A stretch of 64,000 nt of DNA. Source: Mitsuokella multacida DSM 20544 (GTDB lineage: Bacteria; Bacillota; Negativicutes; Selenomonadales; Selenomonadaceae). Location: positions 1,202,588-1,266,587 of the forward strand of contig NZ_GG697141.2 in NCBI RefSeq assembly GCF_000155955.1, read 5' to 3'. The translations under genes were made by a program, and so were the position numbers. The notes beneath the pieces were generated by a model. It saw nothing but the letters and a program-made list of their open reading frames with translations. It ran no database searches and had not been told where the DNA came from. This document shows, in pieces, positions 43,686-51,386 of the stretch (positions within the stretch are counted from its first letter, which is position 1; each line of letters opens with the position of its first letter).

Positions 43686-44480
43686 ATGCGTCTCGATGAA
43701 ATCATCAATACCCACCGCCAGTCGCTCAACGACACCGACATGGTCATCTGGAAATACATCCTGCAGCACAGGGAAGTGGCGCGCCACATCTCCATCCACG
43801 AGCTTGCGAAGGCCTGCTGCGTCTCGAGCACGACCATCGTGCGCTTTGCGCAGAAGCTCGGCCTAGACGGCTTCGGCGAGCTCAAGGCCATCCTCAAGAT
43901 GGAGGAGCAGGAGACACCGCGCTACAGCTCGAATGTGCTCGAGGACCTCAGTGACTTCTACCTCAAGACGGGGGAGAAGATCTTCAAGCGCAACTTCGAC
44001 AGCGCGAGCCGCCTCGTGCACGAGGCCAACCGCGTCTTCACCTATGCTTCAGGCTACGTGCAGGCCAACGTCCTGCAGGAGCTCAAGCGCCTGTTCTTCT
44101 ACGACAACGTCTTCCTCTACGACATCCCGGCCCGCGAGGAGTTCTACTCCGTACTCGAGACCCTGACGAAGGATGACCTCTTCATCATCGTCTCGCTGTC
44201 GGGCGAGACGCCGGCCGTCGTCGAGTTTGCCCGCGAGCTGCAGCTGCGCGACATCCCGCTGATCTCCATCACGAAGCTCCACGACAACACGCTCGCGAGC
44301 CTCTCGACCGTCAACCTCTACATCTCGCCGGCCGAGTTCCAGCTCTACGATGCCGAGGACGGCAAGCACATCTCCTTCAAGTCGATGATGCCGTACTTCA
44401 TGCTCATTGAGGTCTGGTACGTCAAGTACCGCATGTACGTGCATCGCTTGAAAGAGAGAAACATTCAGTCAACAATATAA
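43686..44480 (+). CDS. MurR/RpiR-family transcriptional regulator
   Basis: 264-residue sugar-responsive regulator. N-terminal HTH_6 domain (LAKACCVSSTTIVRFAQKLG-type helix-turn-helix, about residues 35-70) and C-terminal SIS domain that senses a sugar phosphate (IIVSLSGETPAVVEFARELQ, near residue 175). GGGGGA precedes the ATG. It lies directly upstream of the alpha-glucoside PTS and alpha-glucosidase genes and is the obvious candidate to control them. Confidence 0.9.
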   Translation: MRLDEIINTHRQSLNDTDMVIWKYILQHREVARHISIHELAKACCVSSTTIVRFAQKLGLDGFGELKAILKMEEQETPRYSSNVLEDLSDFYLKTGEKIFKRNFDSASRLVHEANRVFTYASGYVQANVLQELKRLFFYDNVFLYDIPAREEFYSVLETLTKDDLFIIVSLSGETPAVVEFARELQLRDIPLISITKLHDNTLASLSTVNLYISPAEFQLYDAEDGKHISFKSMMPYFMLIEVWYVKYRMYVHRLKERNIQSTI

Positions 44481-44545
44481 AGGAAGAAGGAAGGGCAATG
44501 CCCGCAAACCCTTGCAGCGCCTCGCTTGTATCGATGTACGCTAAA

Positions 44546-44559
44546 TGTACCATGGTACA
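44546..44559. promoter_or_regulatory. 14-bp perfect palindrome upstream of the PTS gene
   Basis: TGTACCATGGTACA is a perfect palindrome 66 nt after the RpiR gene stop, ahead of the terminator. It is a possible operator for the RpiR regulator. Confidence 0.45.
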
Positions 44560-44580
44560 CGAAAGGGGCACTGTGCCTGA

Positions 44581-44617
44581 AGCCCGCGAAACTATTGCGT
44601 TCGCGGGCTTTTTTTTG
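44581..44617 (+). terminator. terminator of the RpiR regulator gene
   Basis: Perfect 10-bp stem AGCCCGCGAA / TTCGCGGGCT with a 9-nt loop and T8 tail. Confidence 0.9.
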
Positions 44618-44637
44618 TATCCTTTAGGTACAGGATA

Positions 44638-44678
44638 ACCGAGAGGGTGATCGGGGGATTGCAATCACCTGACTCGGT
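44638..44678 (+). promoter_or_regulatory. stem-loop in the leader of the alpha-glucoside PTS gene
   Basis: Nested stems ACCGAG / CTCGGT and GGTGAT / ATCACC fold a 41-nt hairpin between the upstream terminator and the PTS ribosome binding site. It may be an RNA- or DNA-level control site; no known riboswitch class is recognised. Confidence 0.5.
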
Positions 44679-44752
44679 AAGCAAGCCAAATCGATAACAA
44701 TCGAGGCGGTAGGAACTCATAAGGGGTATGTAAAGAAATAGGGGGTATGAAC

Positions 44753-46873
44753 ATGTCGATCAAGAAAGATCGCGTCATGCAAGAATTGCAGCGGTTTGGC
44801 GGCGCAATGTACACGCCGGTCATCCTGTTCGCATTCTTCGGTCTCACGGTTGCCATCTCGATTGTCTGCAAGAACACGATGCTTCTTGGCAGTATCGCAG
44901 ATAAGGGCACAGTCTGGTACGATTTCTGGTTCGTCGTCGAACAGGGCGCCTGGACGGTATTCGCCCAGATGCCAATCCTCTTCGCCATCGCCGTTCCGAT
45001 CGGCTTTGCGAAAAAGGAACCTGCGCGCTGCGCAATGGAGTCCTTCGTCATCTACATGTGCTTCAACTACTTCATCTCCGCGTTCCTGACGCTGCACGGC
45101 AGCTTCTTCGGAGTGGATTACAGCCAGGCAGCTGGCGCAGGCACGGGCCTCGCGATGATCGCGAACATCAAGACACTCGACATGGGCATGCTCGGCGCCA
45201 TCTTCATCGCCTGCTGCTCCTCGTGGATTCACAACCACTTCTATGATACCGAGATCCCGGACTGGCTCGGCATCTTCAAGGGCCCTGCCTTTGTCGTAGC
45301 CGTCGGCTTCGCCGTCATGATCCCGATGGCTCTGCTCTTCTGCTTCGTATGGCCGGCTGTCCAGCACGCTATTGAGCAGTTCCAGTTCTTCCTCAAGACG
45401 AGCGGCATCATCGGTGTATGGTGCTACACCTTCTCCGAACGTATCCTCCTGCCGGCAGGCCTGCATCACTTCATCTACCTGCCGTTCATCTTTGGCCCGG
45501 CCGTCTGCGATGGCGGTATCCAGGCTTACTGGCTCCAGCATCTCAATGATTTTGCTACGAGCGCACATTCCCTCAAAGAAATGTTCCCGGAAGGCGGCTT
45601 CGCCCTCCACGGTATGTCCAAGGTCTTCGGCCTGCCGGGCGCTGCCCTCGCTATGTACGTCTGCGCTAAGCCGGAGAAACGCAAGAAGGTCGCAACGCTC
45701 CTGATTCCAGCTACAATCACGGCTGTCCTCTGCGGCATCACCGAGCCGCTCGAGTTCACCTTCCTCTTCGTCGCACCGCTCCTCTACGCAGTGCATGCAG
45801 TCCTCGCTGCAACGCTTTCCGCAACGCTTTACTTCTTCGGCCTTTCCGGTAACTTCGGCGGCGGCCTCATCGACTGCTTCGTCCAGAACTGGATCCCACT
45901 CTTCAAGTATCATGCAGGCACCTACATCATGCAGATCATCGTAGGCCTCTGCTTCACCGGAATCTATTTCTTCGTATTCCGTTACCTCATCCTCAAGAAC
46001 GACTACAAGACGCCGGGCCGCACGGACGACGATGAAGAGGATAAGCTCTTCTCGAAAGCCGAGTACAAGGCCAAGAAAGAGATGGAGAAGAAGGGGCTTG
46101 CCAACAACCCTGAAGCTCTGAAGGCTCAGGTCTTCCTCGACAACCTCGGCGGTCCGTCCAACATCAAGGAAGTCACGAACTGTGCAACGCGCCTGCGCGT
46201 CACGGTCGCTGATCCGGATAAAGTCGCATCCGCAAGCAAGTTCACGAAAGCTGGCGCATTCGGCCTCGTCAAGAACGGCCATGCCATCCAGGTCATCGTC
46301 GGCCTCTCCGTACCGAATGTCCGCAGCTACTTCGATGCCCTCCTCAAGGGCGATATCGCTGACGTAGCCGTTGAGGCGAAGGCAGCAGCCAACCCGAGCG
46401 AGCCCGTCAAGACGGACCTCTCGATGAAACTCAAGGCATTTGCATCCGGCAAACTCATCGACATGACGGAAGTCCCGGATGACGTATTCTCCCAGAAGAT
46501 GATGGGCGACGGCGTTGCCATCGAGCCGACGACGGAAATGGTCGTAGCTCCAGCTGACGGCGAAGTCACCATGATCATGGAAGGTTCCTATCACGCGATT
46601 GGCCTGCGCCTCGACAACGGCGCTGAGATCCTCATCCACATCGGCCTCGATACGGTCAAGATGGGTGGCAAGGGCTTCCGCTGCCTGACGAAGCAGGGTG
46701 CCAAGGTCAAGGCCGGCGACGAGCTCATCGGCTTCAACCGCGAGGCCATCAAGGCTGCGGGCTACAAGGATACGATTATCCTCGCTGTCACGAACAGTGC
46801 CGACTATCCGCAGATGAAGAAAGCTGCTGACGGCGACGTCAAAGTAAACGAAACACCAATCATCTCCTTCTGA
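44753..46873 (+). CDS. alpha-glucoside-type PTS transporter, domains IIC-IIB-IIA
   Basis: 706-residue permease of the glucose superfamily. IIC (about 1-430) ends with the motif GITEPLEFTFLFVAPLL. IIB (about 455-540) has the phosphorylated Cys in VTNCATRLRVTV. IIA (about 560-700) has the active His in AEILIHIGLDTVKMGG. The GITEPLEF form and the adjacent GH13 alpha-glucosidase suggest maltose or another alpha-glucoside as substrate. ATG 44753 is 7 nt after AGGGGG; ATG 44747 is too close. Domain order is the reverse of the sucrose PTS in this window. Confidence 0.88.
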   Translation: MSIKKDRVMQELQRFGGAMYTPVILFAFFGLTVAISIVCKNTMLLGSIADKGTVWYDFWFVVEQGAWTVFAQMPILFAIAVPIGFAKKEPARCAMESFVIYMCFNYFISAFLTLHGSFFGVDYSQAAGAGTGLAMIANIKTLDMGMLGAIFIACCSSWIHNHFYDTEIPDWLGIFKGPAFVVAVGFAVMIPMALLFCFVWPAVQHAIEQFQFFLKTSGIIGVWCYTFSERILLPAGLHHFIYLPFIFGPAVCDGGIQAYWLQHLNDFATSAHSLKEMFPEGGFALHGMSKVFGLPGAALAMYVCAKPEKRKKVATLLIPATITAVLCGITEPLEFTFLFVAPLLYAVHAVLAATLSATLYFFGLSGNFGGGLIDCFVQNWIPLFKYHAGTYIMQIIVGLCFTGIYFFVFRYLILKNDYKTPGRTDDDEEDKLFSKAEYKAKKEMEKKGLANNPEALKAQVFLDNLGGPSNIKEVTNCATRLRVTVADPDKVASASKFTKAGAFGLVKNGHAIQVIVGLSVPNVRSYFDALLKGDIADVAVEAKAAANPSEPVKTDLSMKLKAFASGKLIDMTEVPDDVFSQKMMGDGVAIEPTTEMVVAPADGEVTMIMEGSYHAIGLRLDNGAEILIHIGLDTVKMGGKGFRCLTKQGAKVKAGDELIGFNREAIKAAGYKDTIILAVTNSADYPQMKKAADGDVKVNETPIISF

Positions 46874-46897
46874 TGTCCCATCAATAAGAAATGAGAG

Positions 46898-46930
46898 TGG
46901 AGTGTGGAGAGCTCCACACTCCATTTTCTT
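46898..46930 (+). terminator. terminator between the PTS and alpha-glucosidase genes
   Basis: GGAGTGTGGAG / CTCCACACTCC is a 24-nt perfect palindrome, followed by ATTTTCTTATTT. Probably a partial terminator within the operon. Confidence 0.7.
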
Positions 46931-46966
46931 ATTTCTCGGAGCTTCTCAGAAGAAAGGAGCATATAC

Positions 46967-48631
46967 ATGAGTGAATTGAAATGGTGGCAGAAATCCATCG
47001 TCTATCAGATCTATCCAAAGAGTTTCCAGGATACGACCGGGACAGGCGTGGGTGACCTTCCAGGGGTCACGAGCCATCTCGACTACCTGAAGTCGCTCGG
47101 CACGGGCGCCATCTGGCTCACGCCAGTCTACCCATCGCCGATGGTCGACAATGGCTATGATATTTCCGACTACTGCGGGATTGACCCGTCCTACGGCACG
47201 ATGGAGGATATGGAAGAGCTCATCGCTGAGGCGAAGAAGCGCGACATCCGCATCGTCATGGACCTCGTCTACAACCACACGTCCGATCAGCACCCGTGGT
47301 TCCTCGAGTCGAAGCAGGACCGCACGAACCCGAAGGCCGACTGGTACATCTGGCGCGATGCCAAGCCGGACGGCTCGGCTCCGACGAACTGGAGAGCCAT
47401 CTTCGGCGGCTCAGCCTGGAAGTGGTGCGAGGAGCGCCAGCAGTACTACCTGCACACGTTCGCAGAGGCGCAGCCGGACCTCAACTGGGAGAACCCGGAA
47501 GTGCGCCAGGCCCTCTTCGATGCCGCAAACTTCTGGCTCGACAAGGGCGTCGGCGGCTTCCGCATCGACGCGATCGTCTACATCAAGAAGCCGGAGTTCA
47601 AGGACGGCCCGGTCGACGGTGCCGACGGCCTCTCCGGCATCCATGAGATGACGGCCAACACGCCGGGCATCCTCGACTTCCTGCACGAGTTCCGCCGCAA
47701 CGTCTTCGATGGCCACGATATCTTCACGGTCGGCGAGGCCAACGGCGTCAGCCCGCAGGAGCTGCCGCAGTGGGTCGGCAAGGATGGCGTCTTCTCGATG
47801 CTCTTCGAGTTCAGCCATCTTGAGCTCTCCTATCCGAAGGGCGAGATCTGGTGCAAGCGCTTCCCATGGAAGCTCGGCCAGCTCAAGGACGCCCTGTCCG
47901 CCAGCCAGGCGGCGACAGCCAAAGAGGGTTGGTATCCGATCTTCTTCGAGAACCACGACCAGAACCGTTCGATGCACCGCTACTTCCCCGAGGGCACGGA
48001 CCCGAAGGTGGCAGCCAAGGCGCTCGCGACCGTGCTCTTCACGCTGCGCGGCACGCCGTTTGTCTACGAGGGCGAAGAGATCGGCATGACGAATACGGCC
48101 TTCCCGAAGATCGAGGACTACAATGATATCTCGACGCACGGCCAGTATGAATATGCCATCAAAGAAGGACTCTCGCCAGAGGAAGCGCTCAAGGCCGTGC
48201 AGTTCCAGAGCCGCGACAACGCACGCACGCCGATGCAGTGGACGCGCGAGACGAACGCAGGCTTCACGACCGGCAAGCCGTGGCTGCCCGTACACAAGGA
48301 CTTCACGAACTGCTGTGTCGAGGCAGAGAGCGAGGACGGCACGTCTGTGCTGAGCTACTATCGCCAGATGAACCGTGAGCGCACGGAGGGCAAAGCCTCC
48401 GCCATCCTGCTGCAGGGCTCCTATGAAGAGCTGCTGCACGAGGATGAGCACGTCTACGCATTCAAACGCGTGCTTGGGGAGCATGCGGCGTACACGGTCG
48501 TCAACTTTACGAATGATACTGTTACATACGATAGCAGCGTCCTCGAGGATGCCGACGTCTTGATCGGCAACTACGAGAACGCGCGAAAGGGAACACTTAG
48601 ACCGGCTGAGGCCGTTGTCTACGTCAAATGA
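46967..48631 (+). CDS. GH13 alpha-glucosidase (cytoplasmic)
   Basis: 554-residue enzyme of the oligo-1,6-glucosidase/alpha-glucosidase group that would hydrolyse alpha-glucosides or their 6-phosphates entering through the upstream PTS. Catalytic motifs: MDLVYNHTSDQHPWF, nucleophile in GGFRIDAIVYIKK, acid/base in FTVGEANG and transition-state Asp in FENHDQNRSM. The residue after the nucleophile is Ala; in this group Val there goes with alpha-1,6 and Ala/Thr with alpha-1,4 specificity, so maltose-like substrates are favoured. No signal peptide. ATG 46967 follows AAAGGAG. Confidence 0.9.
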   Translation: MSELKWWQKSIVYQIYPKSFQDTTGTGVGDLPGVTSHLDYLKSLGTGAIWLTPVYPSPMVDNGYDISDYCGIDPSYGTMEDMEELIAEAKKRDIRIVMDLVYNHTSDQHPWFLESKQDRTNPKADWYIWRDAKPDGSAPTNWRAIFGGSAWKWCEERQQYYLHTFAEAQPDLNWENPEVRQALFDAANFWLDKGVGGFRIDAIVYIKKPEFKDGPVDGADGLSGIHEMTANTPGILDFLHEFRRNVFDGHDIFTVGEANGVSPQELPQWVGKDGVFSMLFEFSHLELSYPKGEIWCKRFPWKLGQLKDALSASQAATAKEGWYPIFFENHDQNRSMHRYFPEGTDPKVAAKALATVLFTLRGTPFVYEGEEIGMTNTAFPKIEDYNDISTHGQYEYAIKEGLSPEEALKAVQFQSRDNARTPMQWTRETNAGFTTGKPWLPVHKDFTNCCVEAESEDGTSVLSYYRQMNRERTEGKASAILLQGSYEELLHEDEHVYAFKRVLGEHAAYTVVNFTNDTVTYDSSVLEDADVLIGNYENARKGTLRPAEAVVYVK

Positions 48632-48643
48632 GGAGGAACGACG

Positions 48644-49420
48644 ATGAAAGTAGCCGCTAGTGATTATGATGGAACCCTGTTCCGCGAGGACAGGATCGCC
48701 AAGAGCGATGCCGAGGCAATCAGGAAATGGCGTGAAGCCGGACATAAGTTTGGCGTCGTCTCGGGTCGCGACCACGGCATGCTCGTGCCGCAGCTCCAGC
48801 ATTACGGTGTCGGCTACGATTATCTCGCCTGCAACAACGGCGGCATCATCTGCACGGCCGACGGCAAGGTGCTCTGGGAAGCCAAGATTGCCCCGGAGAT
48901 GCTGGCCGAGCTGACGCAACTGCCGCGCGTGCGCAAGTCCTTCCATTTTGCCCTGTCTGCCGCGGATCGCACCTACCTCTGCCATGCGTCGGAGGGCACC
49001 TGGGTCATCCGCGAGGCGAAGCAGTGGGATTTCCCGATTGTCCACATCGAGGAGAGCGAAGTCGGCCATCTGCCGCAAACCATCCACCAGTTCGCCCTCG
49101 GCTTCACGAATCCCGAGGATGCCTTCGCCGCGAGCGACGAAGTCAATGCGAAGTTCGGCGATGTGGTCCATGCCTATCCGAACCGTTGTGCCGTCGACAT
49201 CACGCCGAAGGAGATCAGCAAGGAACAGGCCATCGACCATACGCTCAAGCTGATGGGCTGGCAGGGTGCCGAGATCTTCGCCATCGGCGATGAGGTCAAC
49301 GACCTGCCGATGATCGAGGCGTTCAACGGCTACACGGTCACGACAGCGCGCGACGCCATCAAGTCCAAGGCCCGCTGCGCCTACGAAAGTGTCGGCGCGA
49401 TGCTGCTCGCCAATATCTGA
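48644..49420 (+). CDS. HAD-superfamily sugar-phosphatase-like hydrolase (Cof type)
   Basis: 258-residue cytoplasmic phosphatase. HAD motif I SDYDGTLFRED (nucleophile Asp near residue 6), motif II VSGRD and motif III/IV FAIGDEVNDLPMIEAF, with a Cof-type cap between. GAGGA precedes the ATG, 13 nt after the alpha-glucosidase stop, so it is in the same operon. A role in removing excess sugar phosphate made by the PTS is plausible but inferred from position only. Confidence 0.85.
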   Translation: MKVAASDYDGTLFREDRIAKSDAEAIRKWREAGHKFGVVSGRDHGMLVPQLQHYGVGYDYLACNNGGIICTADGKVLWEAKIAPEMLAELTQLPRVRKSFHFALSAADRTYLCHASEGTWVIREAKQWDFPIVHIEESEVGHLPQTIHQFALGFTNPEDAFAASDEVNAKFGDVVHAYPNRCAVDITPKEISKEQAIDHTLKLMGWQGAEIFAIGDEVNDLPMIEAFNGYTVTTARDAIKSKARCAYESVGAMLLANI

Positions 49421-49663
49421 TCCCCCCGCGCATCTTGCGCGTTTATATTCCCCCTTGCCTGCAGATATAGATAAACGCAGGTATTTCAAGTGCATAACGG
49501 CCCGTTCCTATCACAATGGACCGTTAGCGCTTGCTCTTTTTAAAAATATCAGAAATATTGTTATATAGTGAGAGCTCTGTATCGGAACAAGGATAGATCG
49601 GAACCTCTCATTGTATATAGAGAATCATCAAAAGTACACTTAGAGGGAAAGGAAGTCTATCAC

Positions 49664-51217
49664 ATGAAAATCAACAAGAAAGCACTTGCTATTCTCGCTG
49701 GCCTGACAGTCGGCATGTCGAGCACGGCCTTTGCTGCTACGGCTGACAGCTTCACGGATGTCCCGAAGGATCACTGGTCCTACCAGGCACTTGATTACCT
49801 CGCCAAAGAGGGCGTCATCGACGGTATGGGTGACAACACCTTCCAGGGCGGCCGCACCATGACGCGTTATGAGATGGCGGCTATCGTAGCCAAGGCAATG
49901 CAGAAGAACGATGTCAACTTTGGTGACAAAGCTGTCCTCGATAAACTCTCTGCAGAGTACGCGAATGAGCTCGGCACGCTGAAGAATCAGGTCAACAAGA
50001 ATACGAGCGACATCAACGACCTCAAGAACAAGACCGATAAATTCAAGGTCTGGGGCATGACGCGTGTACAGGTTGGCGATGACAATGGTCTGGTAAAAGA
50101 TGGTCATAACGGCACCTATAACAACCGCTTCTATATGGATCTCGAAGGTTCCATGAAGGTCAACGATCATGCAACGGCACGCTTCACTGTTGAGAAGAAC
50201 GCGCATTATCGCGACAGTGAATATGCGAACAGCAAGATTCCTAAGATGATCAAGCTGACCCGTAAAGATGGTACGACGGATTACCTTGAGACGACGAATG
50301 CTATTTCTGGTATCGATAAGGATAGCCTTCTCGGCGATGATAACCACAATGGCTCCATCTCGAACATCTGGGTAGAACTCCAGCTCGGTAAGAACCACAA
50401 CTGGTATACGAACATCGGTCGTAAATGGAACGGCATCGGCATGCAGAATCTCATGCTTGGTGGTCAGGTCGACGGTATTGCAACGTACCATCCGATTGAA
50501 GGCGGTCACGGCTGGTGGATGAGCGCGCAGTACTGGAAACCGTCTGCTGACTGGACGACTGTCTCGGGTACGGATCAGATCAAGGAAACGTTTAACGCAG
50601 ATGGTTCGCATAAAGGCTGGGATACTTCTTCGGTCAAGATCAATACGCATCGTGCACCAATTGTCGGCTCACTGGATTTCTGGGGCCCGATCGGTAAATA
50701 CCTCGATGCAAATATCGCGTACTCTCGTGTCGTCGATCATACGTCGGATACGGGCAACTCGGCAGATGGTTATTACACGGGTGCCAAGAACTTCTACGGT
50801 GTTGATTTGAAAGCGAAACTTTTCAAGGATTTCTCGGTTACGGGTTCGTATCTGAAATCGGATGCCCTGTTAGAGGACCTGAACTGGCTGAAGCCGCATG
50901 CAGACCGCACGTGGGCTGTCCGCTTTGACTACCGTGGCACGGACCTCAATAAAGTTGGTTCTTGGGGTGCCTATGCAAAGTGGATGGATATCGGTGCCGT
51001 TTCGGATCTCGGACATGATGATGAGTGGGCTACGCGCGAACCGACCTTCGTCAATGGCGTCAAGGGCTGGTTCTACGGCTTCAAGATGGTTCCATGGCAG
51101 AACTGCGAGTGGGAGACGATGTGGGCTCCGCATCTCACCGAAAATAGTGATGCCAACTGGGCTGGTGGTGCCTATACGCGTCATATCCTGCGCAGCTGGC
51201 TCGACTTCCACTTCTGA
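49664..51217 (+). CDS. SLH-domain outer-membrane porin (OmpM-like)
   Basis: 517-residue outer-membrane protein. Signal peptide 1-24 (TAFA-A), one SLH domain (about 27-85: DSFTDVPKDHWSYQALDYL with TMTRYEMAAIVAKAM) that binds polyamine-modified peptidoglycan in Negativicutes, a coiled coil (about 95-125), and a beta-barrel to the C-terminal Phe (SWLDFHF). This fold is diagnostic of diderm Firmicutes. It tethers the outer membrane to the wall and lets small solutes through. Its spot before a secreted amylase suggests maltodextrin passage. Start fixed by the signal peptide and GGAAAGGAAG. Confidence 0.93.
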   Translation: MKINKKALAILAGLTVGMSSTAFAATADSFTDVPKDHWSYQALDYLAKEGVIDGMGDNTFQGGRTMTRYEMAAIVAKAMQKNDVNFGDKAVLDKLSAEYANELGTLKNQVNKNTSDINDLKNKTDKFKVWGMTRVQVGDDNGLVKDGHNGTYNNRFYMDLEGSMKVNDHATARFTVEKNAHYRDSEYANSKIPKMIKLTRKDGTTDYLETTNAISGIDKDSLLGDDNHNGSISNIWVELQLGKNHNWYTNIGRKWNGIGMQNLMLGGQVDGIATYHPIEGGHGWWMSAQYWKPSADWTTVSGTDQIKETFNADGSHKGWDTSSVKINTHRAPIVGSLDFWGPIGKYLDANIAYSRVVDHTSDTGNSADGYYTGAKNFYGVDLKAKLFKDFSVTGSYLKSDALLEDLNWLKPHADRTWAVRFDYRGTDLNKVGSWGAYAKWMDIGAVSDLGHDDEWATREPTFVNGVKGWFYGFKMVPWQNCEWETMWAPHLTENSDANWAGGAYTRHILRSWLDFHF

Positions 51218-51258
51218 TGAAGTGCTTGCCGCATAATACGCAAATGATTTTCTGAATG

Positions 51259-51357
51259 GAATCGGGATTTCACAGTGGGGGCAACCTCGCACCTGACATG
51301 GGCTTTGGTTACCACTAGGGTGAGCCGTTACCCCCAGAACTGAGGTCCCGATTTTTT
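51259..51357 (+). ncRNA. structured RNA between the porin and the amylase gene
   Basis: A ~100-nt fold: outer stem AATCGGGA (51260-51267) / TCCCGATT (51346-51353), inner stem GGGGG / CCCCC with an ACAGT / ACTG extension, and an apical region with CTC..ACC / GGT-GAG pairing. It ends in a T6 tract. It could be the porin terminator, a leader regulating the amylase gene 30 nt downstream, or an sRNA. I match it to no known riboswitch. Confidence 0.55.
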
Positions 51358-51386
51358 ATTCCTTTTGTTGAGAGGAGTATTTGGCC

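Noticed and set aside
51259-51357. 6S RNA, SRP RNA or a known riboswitch in the amylase leader
   Set aside because: None of the conserved motifs of 6S, 4.5S, TPP, FMN, cobalamin, c-di-GMP or fluoride RNAs is visible.
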